DNA of 64,000 nt from an uncultured Fibrobacter sp. (GTDB lineage Bacteria; Fibrobacterota; Fibrobacteria; Fibrobacterales; Fibrobacteraceae). The stretch spans positions 16,924-80,923 of the forward strand of contig CAKUTF010000009.1 of NCBI GenBank assembly GCA_934691725.1. The letters run 5' to 3'. The translations under genes and the position numbers were made by a program. Shown here in pieces: positions 53,104 to 62,032 of this stretch (position 1 is its first letter; each line of letters begins with the position of its first letter). Under the pieces are notes generated by a model that did no database searches, had not been told where the DNA came from, and saw only the letters and a list, made by a program, of their open reading frames with translations.

Positions 53104-53772
53104 TTGAAAACCAAGTCCCATATCATTATCGCCATCGACGGTCCTAGCGGCACCGGTAAGAGCACAACCGCAAAGCTTGTCGCCAAGGATCTCGGACTGA
53201 CCTATCTAGATACCGGAGCGATGTACCGGGCGATTACGTTCGCCGCTCTAGAAAAGGGCGTCAGACCGACCGATACGCAGGCCCTCACCGAGCTTCTCCG
53301 TTCGACGGACATCCAGTTTGATGCGAACAATCAAATTGTCATCGACGGAATCAACCGCGAACAGGAAATCCGCAGCAAGCGCGTCACCGAAGCGGTCAGC
53401 CACTACAGCGCGATCCCCGAAGTGCGCAAGACTCTCACCGAGCAGCAAAGGAAGATTGCAAGCAAGACAAGCAGCATTCTCGACGGTCGGGATATCGGGA
53501 CGGCGGTATTTCCCAACGCGGACTTTAAATTTTTCCTCGTCACGGATCTCAAGGTTCGCGCCGAGCGCCGCTATCTTGAATGCCGAGAAAAAGGCATTTC
53601 GATGACGCTCGAAGAAATTGAAAGAAATTTGGCGGAACGCGACCGGATTGATTCCAGTCGCGCCACGGCTCCGCTAAGGAAAGCCGCAGACGCCATTGAA
53701 ATTGACACCACACAACTCTCAATACAACAACAGGTCAAGAAAATCGAAGACTACGTAGGTGTGGTGGCGTAA
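53104..53772 (+). CDS. cmk: Cytidylate kinase
   Basis: A 222-residue nucleoside monophosphate kinase that phosphorylates CMP and dCMP. The P-loop GPSGTGKST (residues 13-21), LDTGAMYRA, LDGRDIGTAVFP and RDRIDSSRATAPL are all present and in order. No ATG lies near the expected N terminus; the TTG at 53104 is the best fit, with a TTG at 53086 as alternative. It precedes rpsA, an arrangement conserved in many bacteria. No strong ribosome-binding site is visible. Confidence 0.92.
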   Translation: MKTKSHIIIAIDGPSGTGKSTTAKLVAKDLGLTYLDTGAMYRAITFAALEKGVRPTDTQALTELLRSTDIQFDANNQIVIDGINREQEIRSKRVTEAVSHYSAIPEVRKTLTEQQRKIASKTSSILDGRDIGTAVFPNADFKFFLVTDLKVRAERRYLECREKGISMTLEEIERNLAERDRIDSSRATAPLRKAADAIEIDTTQLSIQQQVKKIEDYVGVVA

Positions 53773-53806
53773 CTTCGATTTCTTTTCCACAACCAAACCA
53801 AAACAA

Positions 53807-55600
53807 ATGTCCCAACTCAAATACGGAACAGACGCGGATCTCCAAGAGATTCTCGAAGCAGAAAAAGAACTCGGATCCATCGGCACAAACCAGGCCGCGG
53901 AAGCCTACGCCGGCATGGAAGGCCTCGAAGCAGGCAAGGTCGTCACCGGCAAGATCAGCCAGGTGAACGATCAGGAAGTGCTGGTCGATGTGAACTTCAA
54001 GTCCGAAGGCGTCATCTCCCGCAACGAATTTAAAGATGACGAAGTCCCCGAAGTCGGTTCCGAAATCGAAGTCTATATCGAAAAACTCGAAGACGATGAC
54101 GGACGTCTCGTCCTCTCCAAGCAGAAAGCGGACTTCGTCCGCGTGTGGGAACGCATCCGCCAGGCTTACGAAAACAACGAAATCGTCCGCGGAACGCTCA
54201 CGAAGCGCATCAAGGGCGGCGTGGTTGTCGATCTCTTCGGCATCGACGCATTCCTCCCGGGTTCCCAGATCGATCTTCGCCAGATTCCCGACATCAACGC
54301 CCTCATCGGCCAGGAATTCGACCTCAAGGTCATCAAGGTCAACAAGGCTCGCCGCAACATCGTCGTGTCCCGTCGCGTCGTTCTCGAAGAACAGCGCAAC
54401 AGCCAGCGCGACAAGGTCCTCGAAAACCTCGAAAAGGGCCAGGTTCGCAAGGGCATCGTCAAGAACATCACCGATTTCGGCGCGTTCATCGACCTTGGCG
54501 GCGTAGATGGACTTCTCCACATCACCGACATGAGCTACAAGCGCATCAACCACCCGTCCGAAGTGGTCAAGCTCGGCGACGAAGTGGAAGTGATGGTCCT
54601 CGACTTCAACGACAAGAAGGAACGCATCTCGCTCGGCATGAAGCAGCTGAAACCGCATCCCTGGAAGGATGTCGCAGCCCGCTATCCGGAAGGCATGGTC
54701 GTCAAGGGCAAAGTCGTTTCCATTACGGATTACGGCGCATTCGTCGAACTGGAAGACGGCATTGAAGGCCTCATCCACGTTTCCGAAATGTCCTGGACGC
54801 AGCATGTCAAGCACCCGTCGAAAATCCTCGTCGTCGGACAGGAAGTGGAAGCGGTCGTGCTCAAGGTCGAAGAAGAACAGGAACGCATCTCGCTCGGTCT
54901 CAAGCAGCTCGAAGAAGACCCATGGGAACACATCGACGAAGAACTGCCTCCGGGTGCACGCGTCGTCGGTGAAATCCGTAACCTCGCCTCTTTCGGTGCG
55001 TTCGTCGAAATCAAGGATGGCGTTGACGGTCTCATCCACGTCTCCGACATGTCCTGGACGAAGAAGATCAACCACCCGTCCGAAATGGTCAAGAAGGGCG
55101 ACAAGGTGGAATGCGTCGTGCTCGCAGTCGATAAGGAAAAGCGTCGCATTTCGCTCTCCATGAAGCACCTCACCGAAGATCCGTGGGATACCGTCGAAAC
55201 GACCTATCCGATCGATTCCGAAGTCAAGGGCAAGATTATCCGCCTCCTCGACCGCGGTGTTGTCGTTGAACTTCCGAACGGCATCGAAGGTTTCATCCCG
55301 GTTTCGAAACTCACCGCCGAATACATCAAGGTTCCGGCGGACGCGTTCAAGGTCGGCGACGAAGTTCCGGCTGTCGTAACGGAAATCGACCAGAACAATC
55401 GCAAGATTACCCTCTCGGTCGTCGATTACTTCAAGAGCCGCGAATCCGCTGAACTCAAGGCTTGGATGGACTCCCACAAGCCGGGTGAAAACGGAACAAC
55501 CATCGGCGAAGCAGTCGCTCCGGCGAAGAAGAAAACCGCCAAGAAAGCCAAGAAGGCCGACGAAGCGGAAGCCGAAGAATCCAAGGAAGAAGCGAAGTAA
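53807..55600 (+). CDS. rpsA: 30S ribosomal protein S1
   Basis: A 597-residue protein with six S1 RNA-binding domains (the clearest start at GQVRKGIVKNITDFGAFIDLGG, GMVVKGKVVSITDYGAFVELED and GARVVGEIRNLASFGAFVEIKD, in part) and a Lys/Ala/Glu-rich tail. It is slightly longer than E. coli S1. It helps the 30S subunit bind mRNA. The bases before the ATG at 53807 are an A/C-rich stretch without a Shine-Dalgarno site, fitting S1-dependent, self-regulated translation. The frame opening at 53759 overlaps cmk and is not used. Confidence 0.96.
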   Translation: MSQLKYGTDADLQEILEAEKELGSIGTNQAAEAYAGMEGLEAGKVVTGKISQVNDQEVLVDVNFKSEGVISRNEFKDDEVPEVGSEIEVYIEKLEDDDGRLVLSKQKADFVRVWERIRQAYENNEIVRGTLTKRIKGGVVVDLFGIDAFLPGSQIDLRQIPDINALIGQEFDLKVIKVNKARRNIVVSRRVVLEEQRNSQRDKVLENLEKGQVRKGIVKNITDFGAFIDLGGVDGLLHITDMSYKRINHPSEVVKLGDEVEVMVLDFNDKKERISLGMKQLKPHPWKDVAARYPEGMVVKGKVVSITDYGAFVELEDGIEGLIHVSEMSWTQHVKHPSKILVVGQEVEAVVLKVEEEQERISLGLKQLEEDPWEHIDEELPPGARVVGEIRNLASFGAFVEIKDGVDGLIHVSDMSWTKKINHPSEMVKKGDKVECVVLAVDKEKRRISLSMKHLTEDPWDTVETTYPIDSEVKGKIIRLLDRGVVVELPNGIEGFIPVSKLTAEYIKVPADAFKVGDEVPAVVTEIDQNNRKITLSVVDYFKSRESAELKAWMDSHKPGENGTTIGEAVAPAKKKTAKKAKKADEAEAEESKEEAK

Positions 55601-55621
55601 TTCGGTTCTAGCCTAGAATTC

Positions 55622-55656
55622 AAAAATCCCGAATCCATTGGATTCGGGATTTTTTT
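55622..55656. terminator. Bidirectional terminator after rpsA
   Basis: The stem AATCCCGAATCC / GGATTCGGGATT (12 pairs, three-base loop) is flanked by A-rich sequence before and T-rich sequence after, so it can end rpsA on the plus strand and the convergent barrel gene on the minus strand. Confidence 0.9.
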
Positions 55657-55674
55657 ACGCTCAAAGAGCAACAT

Positions 55675-56397
55675 CTATCCGCGCGTAATGCGAAATTTCA
55701 AGCTGATAACATTTCCCTTTCCCTCGTCAAAGTCAGACGGCAATTTCCAAAAAGTCACCGCGAAACGGTAGGAAAATTCCGTTCCGATAGACCACGCATC
55801 GCTCGTCCACCAGTCCATGCCGACTTCAAAACTGTTGAAAAGTTCCGCCGAATAAAGCTTTATCCTATCCCTAAATTTTTTACTCTGGTAGTAATTTCCG
55901 CCGAACGAAACCGACTGGCCAACATGCAGCCCGCGCAACGGCGAATCCGGGCGCAAAAAAGGATAGAACGCGAATCCGAGACCGGCTGTAGCCCGCCCGC
56001 CAAAAGCCTCCTTGTCTTCAAACCGTTCCTTGGCAATCAGGGCGGAAACCTCTTCGGTACTCCAGATTTTCCGCGTCAGTTCCAGCGTTCCCGTTTGAAG
56101 CGAAAGATCGATTTCCGAATACAGCACCATCAGGTTCCAAAAGGATTTGCCGAAGCGGATATCAAACGCCGGGAAAGGATCGCCGCTAAAACGGATATTT
56201 TCAGAAACTTTGACATCGATATATCTAGGATTCTCCCCATAATACCTATCATCATATTTTCCCGAAATTTCCGCCGAAGAATACGAAGGTCCTGCGCCAA
56301 AGCTAAAGTAAAAGCCCCGATGCGTCCTAGGAGTTCGCGACCAGATAAATACAGAAAGCATCAACACAAAAGCGAATGTCTTTACGTACAAATTCAT
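55675..56397 (-). CDS. Outer-membrane beta-barrel-like protein
   Basis: A 240-residue protein with a signal peptide (about 1-20) and repeated amphipathic strands (GFYFSFGAGPSYSSAEI, FDIRFGKSFWNLMVLYSEIDL, GLGFAFYPF, SIGTEFSYRFAV; in part). The organisation matches the small barrel proteins annotated as Fibrobacter outer-membrane proteins. It has a paralogue immediately upstream (56399-57073), sharing HRGFY near the N terminus and the FRxTRG C terminus. Function unknown. Confidence 0.7.
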   Translation of the reverse strand: MNLYVKTFAFVLMLSVFIWSRTPRTHRGFYFSFGAGPSYSSAEISGKYDDRYYGENPRYIDVKVSENIRFSGDPFPAFDIRFGKSFWNLMVLYSEIDLSLQTGTLELTRKIWSTEEVSALIAKERFEDKEAFGGRATAGLGFAFYPFLRPDSPLRGLHVGQSVSFGGNYYQSKKFRDRIKLYSAELFNSFEVGMDWWTSDAWSIGTEFSYRFAVTFWKLPSDFDEGKGNVISLKFRITRG

Positions 56398-56398
56398 T

Positions 56399-57073
56399 CT
56401 ATCCTCGTGTCATGCGGAACATGAGTTGGAATCCGTTTACCTTGTTGTCGGAATCATTGTTTTCAAATCGCGGTTTCCCATGGAAATAATTGAGCCCGAT
56501 TCCCAACGAAAAATGGTCGTTCACCCACCATTCCTTGCCGATTTCCACGGTAAATCCCAAATCGACATCCAGGTTCGGTCCCGAAGAAATTCCGTCGCCA
56601 AAGACCGCTCCCAAACCATAACCTACGGAACCGCCGACAAAAAAACCGTTCCATGCGGAATTCGGATTTCGAAACGGATAAATCGACGAACCGAAACCCA
56701 CATAGGTGCGCAGCATCCAAGACATATCATCGGAATATTCTTCCGAAAAACCATCTTCCATATAGACTTCCGAATGATTCGCTTCACCCAAATAGCCGGT
56801 AAAATTGAAAATCGTATAGAATGCGACCAAGTTTCCGATAGCCGTTCCAAAACGAAATTCCATCACCGGAAAGCCAAAGCCTTCAAACGTGACCTTGTCC
56901 TGGTAACGGGCATCGTCATCATGGCTTTCAAAATTGATGTAAGAAATTCCTACATCAAAACTATTGTAAAAGCCTCGATGTTCCTTTGGATGCGAATTTG
57001 AAACGGTTTCCGCAACGCCAGACGAAGCGAAAGCGGCAAGAATCAGAAAAGCGAATTTAATTTTTTTTTGCAA
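56399..57073 (-). CDS. Outer-membrane beta-barrel-like protein (paralogue)
   Basis: A 224-residue signal-peptide protein with the same strand plan as the downstream gene (HRGFYNSFDVGISYINFE, FPVMEFRFGTAIGNLVAFYTIF, and the final FRMTRG; in part). The only in-frame start is a TTG at 57073, directly beside a run of nine T (57061-57069) on the plus strand. An ATG at 57077 is in another frame and would reach this frame only if the run were one base longer. The stop lies two bases before the start of the next gene. Confidence 0.7.
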   Translation of the reverse strand: MQKKIKFAFLILAAFASSGVAETVSNSHPKEHRGFYNSFDVGISYINFESHDDDARYQDKVTFEGFGFPVMEFRFGTAIGNLVAFYTIFNFTGYLGEANHSEVYMEDGFSEEYSDDMSWMLRTYVGFGSSIYPFRNPNSAWNGFFVGGSVGYGLGAVFGDGISSGPNLDVDLGFTVEIGKEWWVNDHFSLGIGLNYFHGKPRFENNDSDNKVNGFQLMFRMTRG

Positions 57074-57137
57074 GCATAGGGCAAATATAGAAACTGTTCC
57101 CGAAAATATGGAAAAATTTTCAAAGTTAAATTATTTT

Positions 57138-57455
57138 ATGCGCAAGATGCCCCATTATGTCTATATGCTCGAATGCAAAGGCGACCGAATCTATACGGGA
57201 TACGCGACCGATGTCGAGAAGCGTTTCGATGCCCACAGACAAGGCAAGGGAGCGCGATTCACCAAGGCGTTTCCGCCAAAAAAAATTTTGAAAGTCTTTA
57301 CATTAAAATCCAAGCACGACGCGCTGCGACTCGAAGCGTTGATCAAGCGGCAAAGCGCCCAAGCCAAGCGGGACTGCATCCTGCTTCCCGACGGAATCCT
57401 CCCGGATTTTTTCTACGAAAGGCCAAAAAGTTTTGACAAAAATCCACCCGAGTAA
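57138..57455 (+). CDS. GIY-YIG nuclease family protein (YhbQ/UPF0213-like)
   Basis: A 105-residue single-domain protein: HYVYMLECKGDRIYTGYATDVEKRFDAHRQGKGARFTK (in part) shows the GIY-YIG motifs (YVYML and IYTGY), with the catalytic Arg in VEKRF and a Glu in RLEALIK. YhbQ-type proteins are small structure-specific nucleases probably acting in DNA repair. I chose the ATG at 57138; an ATG at 57108 and one at 57147 are also in frame. It lies 50 bases before the GH31 gene. Confidence 0.85.
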   Translation: MRKMPHYVYMLECKGDRIYTGYATDVEKRFDAHRQGKGARFTKAFPPKKILKVFTLKSKHDALRLEALIKRQSAQAKRDCILLPDGILPDFFYERPKSFDKNPPE

Positions 57456-57505
57456 CCACTCCGGCAATTCGAATTTATTTTTGAGAGCAAGATCAAGAAG
57501 GCTTT

Positions 57506-59434
57506 ATGGACTTTTCAAAAATTCCCCATCCTGTCAATTTCAAGTTTCGGAATTCCGTACAAAGTAAAAAGTTCACCTGTCTCGGAAACGGATTCTTCCG
57601 TTTGCAGATTTCTTTCGGCTGCGAAAATCCGAGACCGTTCAAATGGAACGAAGAAGCGTTTCGTACAAATAAACCATCTAAAAATTTTTCAAATCGAGCC
57701 AGGTTTTCAAAGGGAAATTTCCAAGTTTTTTCCCCTTCCGGCAAACCTCTTTTGGAAAGCGCCCGGGAAGGCTTTTTCGGAACATGCCAAAACCGCTGGC
57801 TGATGCGTTTTGAAGCTAGCGAAGACTTTCACTTTTACGGGCTGGGAGAACGCGCCGGAAAGCTCGACCGCAAAGGAACCCGCGCACAAATGTGGAACGT
57901 CGATGCCTGGGGCGCTCACGGAACAATCAAGTGCCGCGACGACGAACCCGATCCGCTCTATGCAAACATTCCCTTCCTACTCATCCGAAAAGGCGAAGAT
58001 GCTGTCGGGATTCTTGTAAACGATGCGGGTCGAGTCTTCTTTTCGCTCTCGCCCGATATGCGACTTCATCCGAGCCAGGAACCGGTCCAAGGCTCGTCCC
58101 TCTATTTTGGCAGCACAAGCGGTCCCGCCGATGTTCTCTTTATCGTCGGAAACGATGCCGCTGATGTCATCTCTAAACTGGGAAAGCTCGCCGGTCCACT
58201 CCACGTCCCTCCGGAATGGGCGCTAGGCTATCACCAGAGCCGCTGGGGATATGCGGGAACAAAAGACTTGGTTTATCTGGATAAAGAAATGTCCAAGCGG
58301 AAAATTCCGTGTGACGGATTGTTTCTCGACATCGACTACATGGACCGCTACAAGGTATTCACGACAAACGAAAAGACATTCCGGAATCCCGAACAGATTG
58401 CGAAAAAGCTTTTGAAAAAAGGGAGACATATAGTCCCGATACTCGACCCGGGAGTCCGTGACGAGAATTACTTTGTACGGAACGACGGAATCAGGAAAAA
58501 AATTTTTTGCAAGAATCCGAACGGGGATTTTTACCGTGGATTCGTATGGCCCGGCGCAACGCTCTTCCCGGACTTTTCCACCGAAGAAGGCATGTCGTGG
58601 TGGGCAAAGCGCGTTGAAAAATTTTCAAAGAAAGGCTTTTACGGCTACTGGATAGACATGAACGATCCGAGCACGGGTTCCGCCTCCGACGACGAAATGC
58701 TCTTCTTCCATGGAAAAAAGGATCACGAAAGTTTTCACAATCTCTACGCAAGCGGCATGGCGAAAGCGACTTTTGAAGGATTAAAGAAAGCGCACCCGAA
58801 AGAAAGCCCGTTCATCCTTTCCCGCAGCGCGAGCTTCGGAACGGGACGCTACGCGGGCATCTGGCTCGGCGACAACTTCAGCACATGGAAATCCTTGAAA
58901 GAATCCATCCCGATGGCGTTGAACGTTTCCATTTCAGGAATTCCCCTCGTCGGTGCGGACATCGGCGGATTCGGCGAAGATTCCTCGGCGGAACTGCTCG
59001 CCCGCTGGGCGGAAGCCGCGGTTCTCTTTCCCTTTTTCCGCATCCACTCTTCCAAAAACTGCAAGCGGCAAGAACCGTGGGCGTTCGGGAAGTCCTGCGA
59101 AGAACGCGTCAGGAACGCGGTCCTCTTTCGGGAGAGAATGCGACCGGTTCTGTACAGACTATTTAAAGAGGCGAGGGAAACAGGCGCGCCCGTAATGCGC
59201 CCGCTCTTTTACCTGGGAAAGGATGCCGCGAAAATTTCCGACGCCCGGATGGAAGACGAATATCTCGTCGGAAACTCCCTGCTGGCCGCTCCGATTCTCG
59301 AAGAAGGCGCGAAGAGTCGCCCGGTCGAGCTTCCCCGGGGCAAGTGGCAAAACCTTTCGACAGGAAAAATCTTTTCGGGAAAGTTTACCTACACGCCGTC
59401 AAGGCTCGAACTCGCCGTTTTCGGGAAGGTGTGA
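57506..59434 (+). CDS. Glycoside hydrolase family 31 (alpha-glucosidase-type)
   Basis: A 642-residue GH31 enzyme. The N-terminal beta domain (about 60-200) holds FHFYGLGERAGKLDRKG; the TIM barrel holds the nucleophile Asp in YGYWIDMNDPS and the acid/base region VGADIGGFGEDSS, followed by FRIHSS and the DEYLVGNSLLAAPI segment (in part). The substrate is expected to be alpha-glucosides or related alpha-linked sugars. No signal peptide, so it should act in the cytoplasm on imported oligosaccharides. AAGAAGG precedes the ATG. Confidence 0.9.
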   Translation: MDFSKIPHPVNFKFRNSVQSKKFTCLGNGFFRLQISFGCENPRPFKWNEEAFRTNKPSKNFSNRARFSKGNFQVFSPSGKPLLESAREGFFGTCQNRWLMRFEASEDFHFYGLGERAGKLDRKGTRAQMWNVDAWGAHGTIKCRDDEPDPLYANIPFLLIRKGEDAVGILVNDAGRVFFSLSPDMRLHPSQEPVQGSSLYFGSTSGPADVLFIVGNDAADVISKLGKLAGPLHVPPEWALGYHQSRWGYAGTKDLVYLDKEMSKRKIPCDGLFLDIDYMDRYKVFTTNEKTFRNPEQIAKKLLKKGRHIVPILDPGVRDENYFVRNDGIRKKIFCKNPNGDFYRGFVWPGATLFPDFSTEEGMSWWAKRVEKFSKKGFYGYWIDMNDPSTGSASDDEMLFFHGKKDHESFHNLYASGMAKATFEGLKKAHPKESPFILSRSASFGTGRYAGIWLGDNFSTWKSLKESIPMALNVSISGIPLVGADIGGFGEDSSAELLARWAEAAVLFPFFRIHSSKNCKRQEPWAFGKSCEERVRNAVLFRERMRPVLYRLFKEARETGAPVMRPLFYLGKDAAKISDARMEDEYLVGNSLLAAPILEEGAKSRPVELPRGKWQNLSTGKIFSGKFTYTPSRLELAVFGKV

Positions 59435-59445
59435 ATTACGATTCC

Positions 59446-61911
59446 TCACAGAGAGTTCCAAATTTCTAGTCCCTCATTAATCGTTATGCCCAACAGGTAA
59501 GCTATATAATGAAGCATCCAGCCTTCTTCAAAGCCCTGGTACCCCGATTCTCTGGAACTTTCCAGTGTGGGGACATAATGATGAATGATATTACTCTCCT
59601 GCAATTTCCAAATGAGATTACTGCATACATATTTAGGGCATAGATTGTCTTTAAGCTTTTTTCCGCCGCCATAGATACGCCTGAATTTACCGTTGTTCCA
59701 TTCTATTTTAAAATTACCCGTGGATGCCGTATAGATTTCCGATACGCCATGCTTTTCACCCTTTGCATTCAGGGGAACATTCAATTTTCCCATTACTTTC
59801 CCTTGTTCGCTATAGTCCGTAATGCGAATGTTTTTTATCTGGCCAGATTTCGTCCAATCAAATTCGAAATTATCCACTTCGTAAAGATACGACAAATCAA
59901 TAGACCCTTGAGACAGAATCGCCATTATTTTATGAAATCCAAGTTCCCTTAATTTAAACTTTTTGGATTTGATGGAATATTCGCCATTCGCGCCGCTGAC
60001 AAACGTGATTCGATCCGGGAAATAATAAATCGTTTTAAATTTCCCATTATTCAAAAATACTCTTCTGACGAGCGTATCGGAATGGGCATTCAGGCAAAAT
60101 CCTTTGCCGCCCGTCATTTTTCCACCCTTTACGACAATCCTTTCTGTTTCGAGACATTTGTAATTCAATGTATCCAGAGTGTCCAGCGAAAGATCCATTT
60201 TTTCAACGCATTCGATGATTCCGTTCTTTTCGGGAAACGACTGTTCGCCCCATTCGAAATCATAGCGGTCTTTTTTAGCGACAAAGGAACAGCCCGTACT
60301 TGTTTTTTCATATTCGTCAAGCCATGCGACGGCTCGTTTTTCCCGTTCTTTTTCAAGCTCTCGTTTTTCGCCGTTATCCCTAGCGTTTGCGAGAATTTTC
60401 TTTGCCTCCTTGGCATGTTTTCCCCACGGAATCATCTTGACATATCGCTCCACCTCGGAACAACCGGCATCTTCAGGGAAGCGACAGTTTTCCGCAAATT
60501 TGCCTTCGTTTATCGAAGCCCACAGCGGTTCATCGATTAAAATTCCAACGCTGTCAAGACGGTTGCTGTTTGGAAACTTCGCAGAAAACGTAAAGAGAGG
60601 TTCGCAACCGGAAAGCATCTGGTCATTGGCACATTTCTCCGAATAAACTTCCCAATACGCATTTTCAAGGGCAATGTTCAAACTGTCCCTATATTTTCCT
60701 TCGGGATACTTCATCAAATACTGATCGGGATATGAATTGGGAAGGATCGCCTCTTTGGGATCCTTTTTTAATTCAGACATCGAATAATCGAAAAACAGCT
60801 TTTCCAAATAATCCGAAATGCGTTCCACAAATTTTCCCTGGGGGCATTTTTTCAAGTATCTTCTTAGGAGCGACCTATTCGACAATCCCAACAATGTGTC
60901 TTTTTTTACTTCGTTCAATCCTTCCTGCATCAAAGTCTTCTCGTATAATTCATTCGCCTGTTTTGCAAAAGTTCCTTTTGGATATTTATCTAAATAATCT
61001 TCGAGCATGGAAATACCGGCATAGATATCTTGGGAACTGTCGCTAACTTGTTCAACGATTTTTTTCCAAGTCAAATAGTCTCGTTGCTTTTTCGCCTTTT
61101 CCCCATAGGAATTCGCATCCGTCTCGCTTAAATTCATGTTTGTACATTTTGCATCCATATCATCCAAATCTTCGAGCGTGGAATGTTGCGTAACGACACA
61201 GTATTTTTTTGCCTTTTCCTTGCCTTCGTTTAACAACCTTAATTCTTCGATAATCACGTCGGAAAAAATCGGGAAGAGATTTTTAGTGATTTTATTTTCC
61301 AAAGATTTTAAAAATTCGATATACCATTCAAGCGGTTCTTCCTTGAGAAAATCCAAAGAGCCGATACTCCCGATATTTCGCATGTTAAAATGCCATCCGC
61401 GGCTCTGCTGGTTAGCGATTCTTTGATTCACGCCTTCCAGTTCTTCGTAGATTGATTCTGAAAAACTCTGGGTATAGCTGCTAAACAGAGACTTGAACGA
61501 CTGATACTTTTCATTATACCTTGGACTATACGCTTCCATTTTTGCCTCTTTAATGCATTCTTTTTCAAACTGCGCCGCTTGCAGGACAAGAGCGACGGCG
61601 GAATCATTAACGCCAAATGTTTGCGGCAAGGATTCCAGTTGCTGCGAAAGGCGCCTTTCCGTCACTTCGCAATTTTCCAAGTGATAACGCCAACAGCCAA
61701 ATCGATTTCCCTGTTTTACTCCCGTTGCTTTAATCGACGCTTCCACGCAGGCATTGTAATCAAAATCATCATAAATACCCCGAACAGGCCATTGTTTCAT
61801 TTCCCCCGATCTCTGCTCCTTGACATCTCCATACGAAATGCCCTTGCTAAAGTCGGCAAAAGACACCATGCAAAACAATAGGACGAAAAAGACGATGTTC
61901 TTAGAAAACAT
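59446..61911 (-). CDS. Large exported protein with BamD-like helical repeats
   Basis: An 821-residue protein with a signal peptide (FSKNIVFFVLLFCMVSFADFSKG in part). From about residue 320 to 560 it has repeats of the form YPxGxFxxxAxxxL (YPKGTFAKQANELYEK, CPQGKFVERISDYLEK, YPEGKYRDSLNIALEN, IPWGKHAKEAKKILAN), as in tetratricopeptide and BamD-like proteins. The C-terminal third is beta-rich with MORN-like elements (NAKGEKHGVSEIY). AAGGAGAGG before the ATG at 61911 decides the start. No known family; likely a periplasmic or outer-membrane scaffold of Fibrobacter type. Confidence 0.7.
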   Translation of the reverse strand: MFSKNIVFFVLLFCMVSFADFSKGISYGDVKEQRSGEMKQWPVRGIYDDFDYNACVEASIKATGVKQGNRFGCWRYHLENCEVTERRLSQQLESLPQTFGVNDSAVALVLQAAQFEKECIKEAKMEAYSPRYNEKYQSFKSLFSSYTQSFSESIYEELEGVNQRIANQQSRGWHFNMRNIGSIGSLDFLKEEPLEWYIEFLKSLENKITKNLFPIFSDVIIEELRLLNEGKEKAKKYCVVTQHSTLEDLDDMDAKCTNMNLSETDANSYGEKAKKQRDYLTWKKIVEQVSDSSQDIYAGISMLEDYLDKYPKGTFAKQANELYEKTLMQEGLNEVKKDTLLGLSNRSLLRRYLKKCPQGKFVERISDYLEKLFFDYSMSELKKDPKEAILPNSYPDQYLMKYPEGKYRDSLNIALENAYWEVYSEKCANDQMLSGCEPLFTFSAKFPNSNRLDSVGILIDEPLWASINEGKFAENCRFPEDAGCSEVERYVKMIPWGKHAKEAKKILANARDNGEKRELEKEREKRAVAWLDEYEKTSTGCSFVAKKDRYDFEWGEQSFPEKNGIIECVEKMDLSLDTLDTLNYKCLETERIVVKGGKMTGGKGFCLNAHSDTLVRRVFLNNGKFKTIYYFPDRITFVSGANGEYSIKSKKFKLRELGFHKIMAILSQGSIDLSYLYEVDNFEFDWTKSGQIKNIRITDYSEQGKVMGKLNVPLNAKGEKHGVSEIYTASTGNFKIEWNNGKFRRIYGGGKKLKDNLCPKYVCSNLIWKLQESNIIHHYVPTLESSRESGYQGFEEGWMLHYIAYLLGITINEGLEIWNSL

Positions 61912-61954
61912 AGATACCTCTCCTTGGCCGTCAAGCCGACAAAAACTACACCGC

Positions 61955-61981
61955 CCTTTGTACTCGCGAAAGTACAAAAGG
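61955..61981. other. Intergenic hairpin
   Basis: CCTTTGTAC(T) pairs with (A)GTACAAAAGG across a five-base loop, with one bulged A. It lies in the 121-base gap between the genes ending at 62033 and starting at 61911. It may be a weak terminator or part of the leader of the downstream gene. Confidence 0.5.
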
Positions 61982-62032
61982 CAAGCGCATTTCTTTTATT
62001 CTAATTCAACGGTTTTTGTTTTTGAAAACCTT

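Noticed and set aside
53735..55477. Open frame of 580 codons on the minus strand inside rpsA
   Set aside because: It is antisense to the highly conserved S1 gene. Its acidic, repeated translation comes from the S1 repeats and GC-rich codon positions, and it has no start context.
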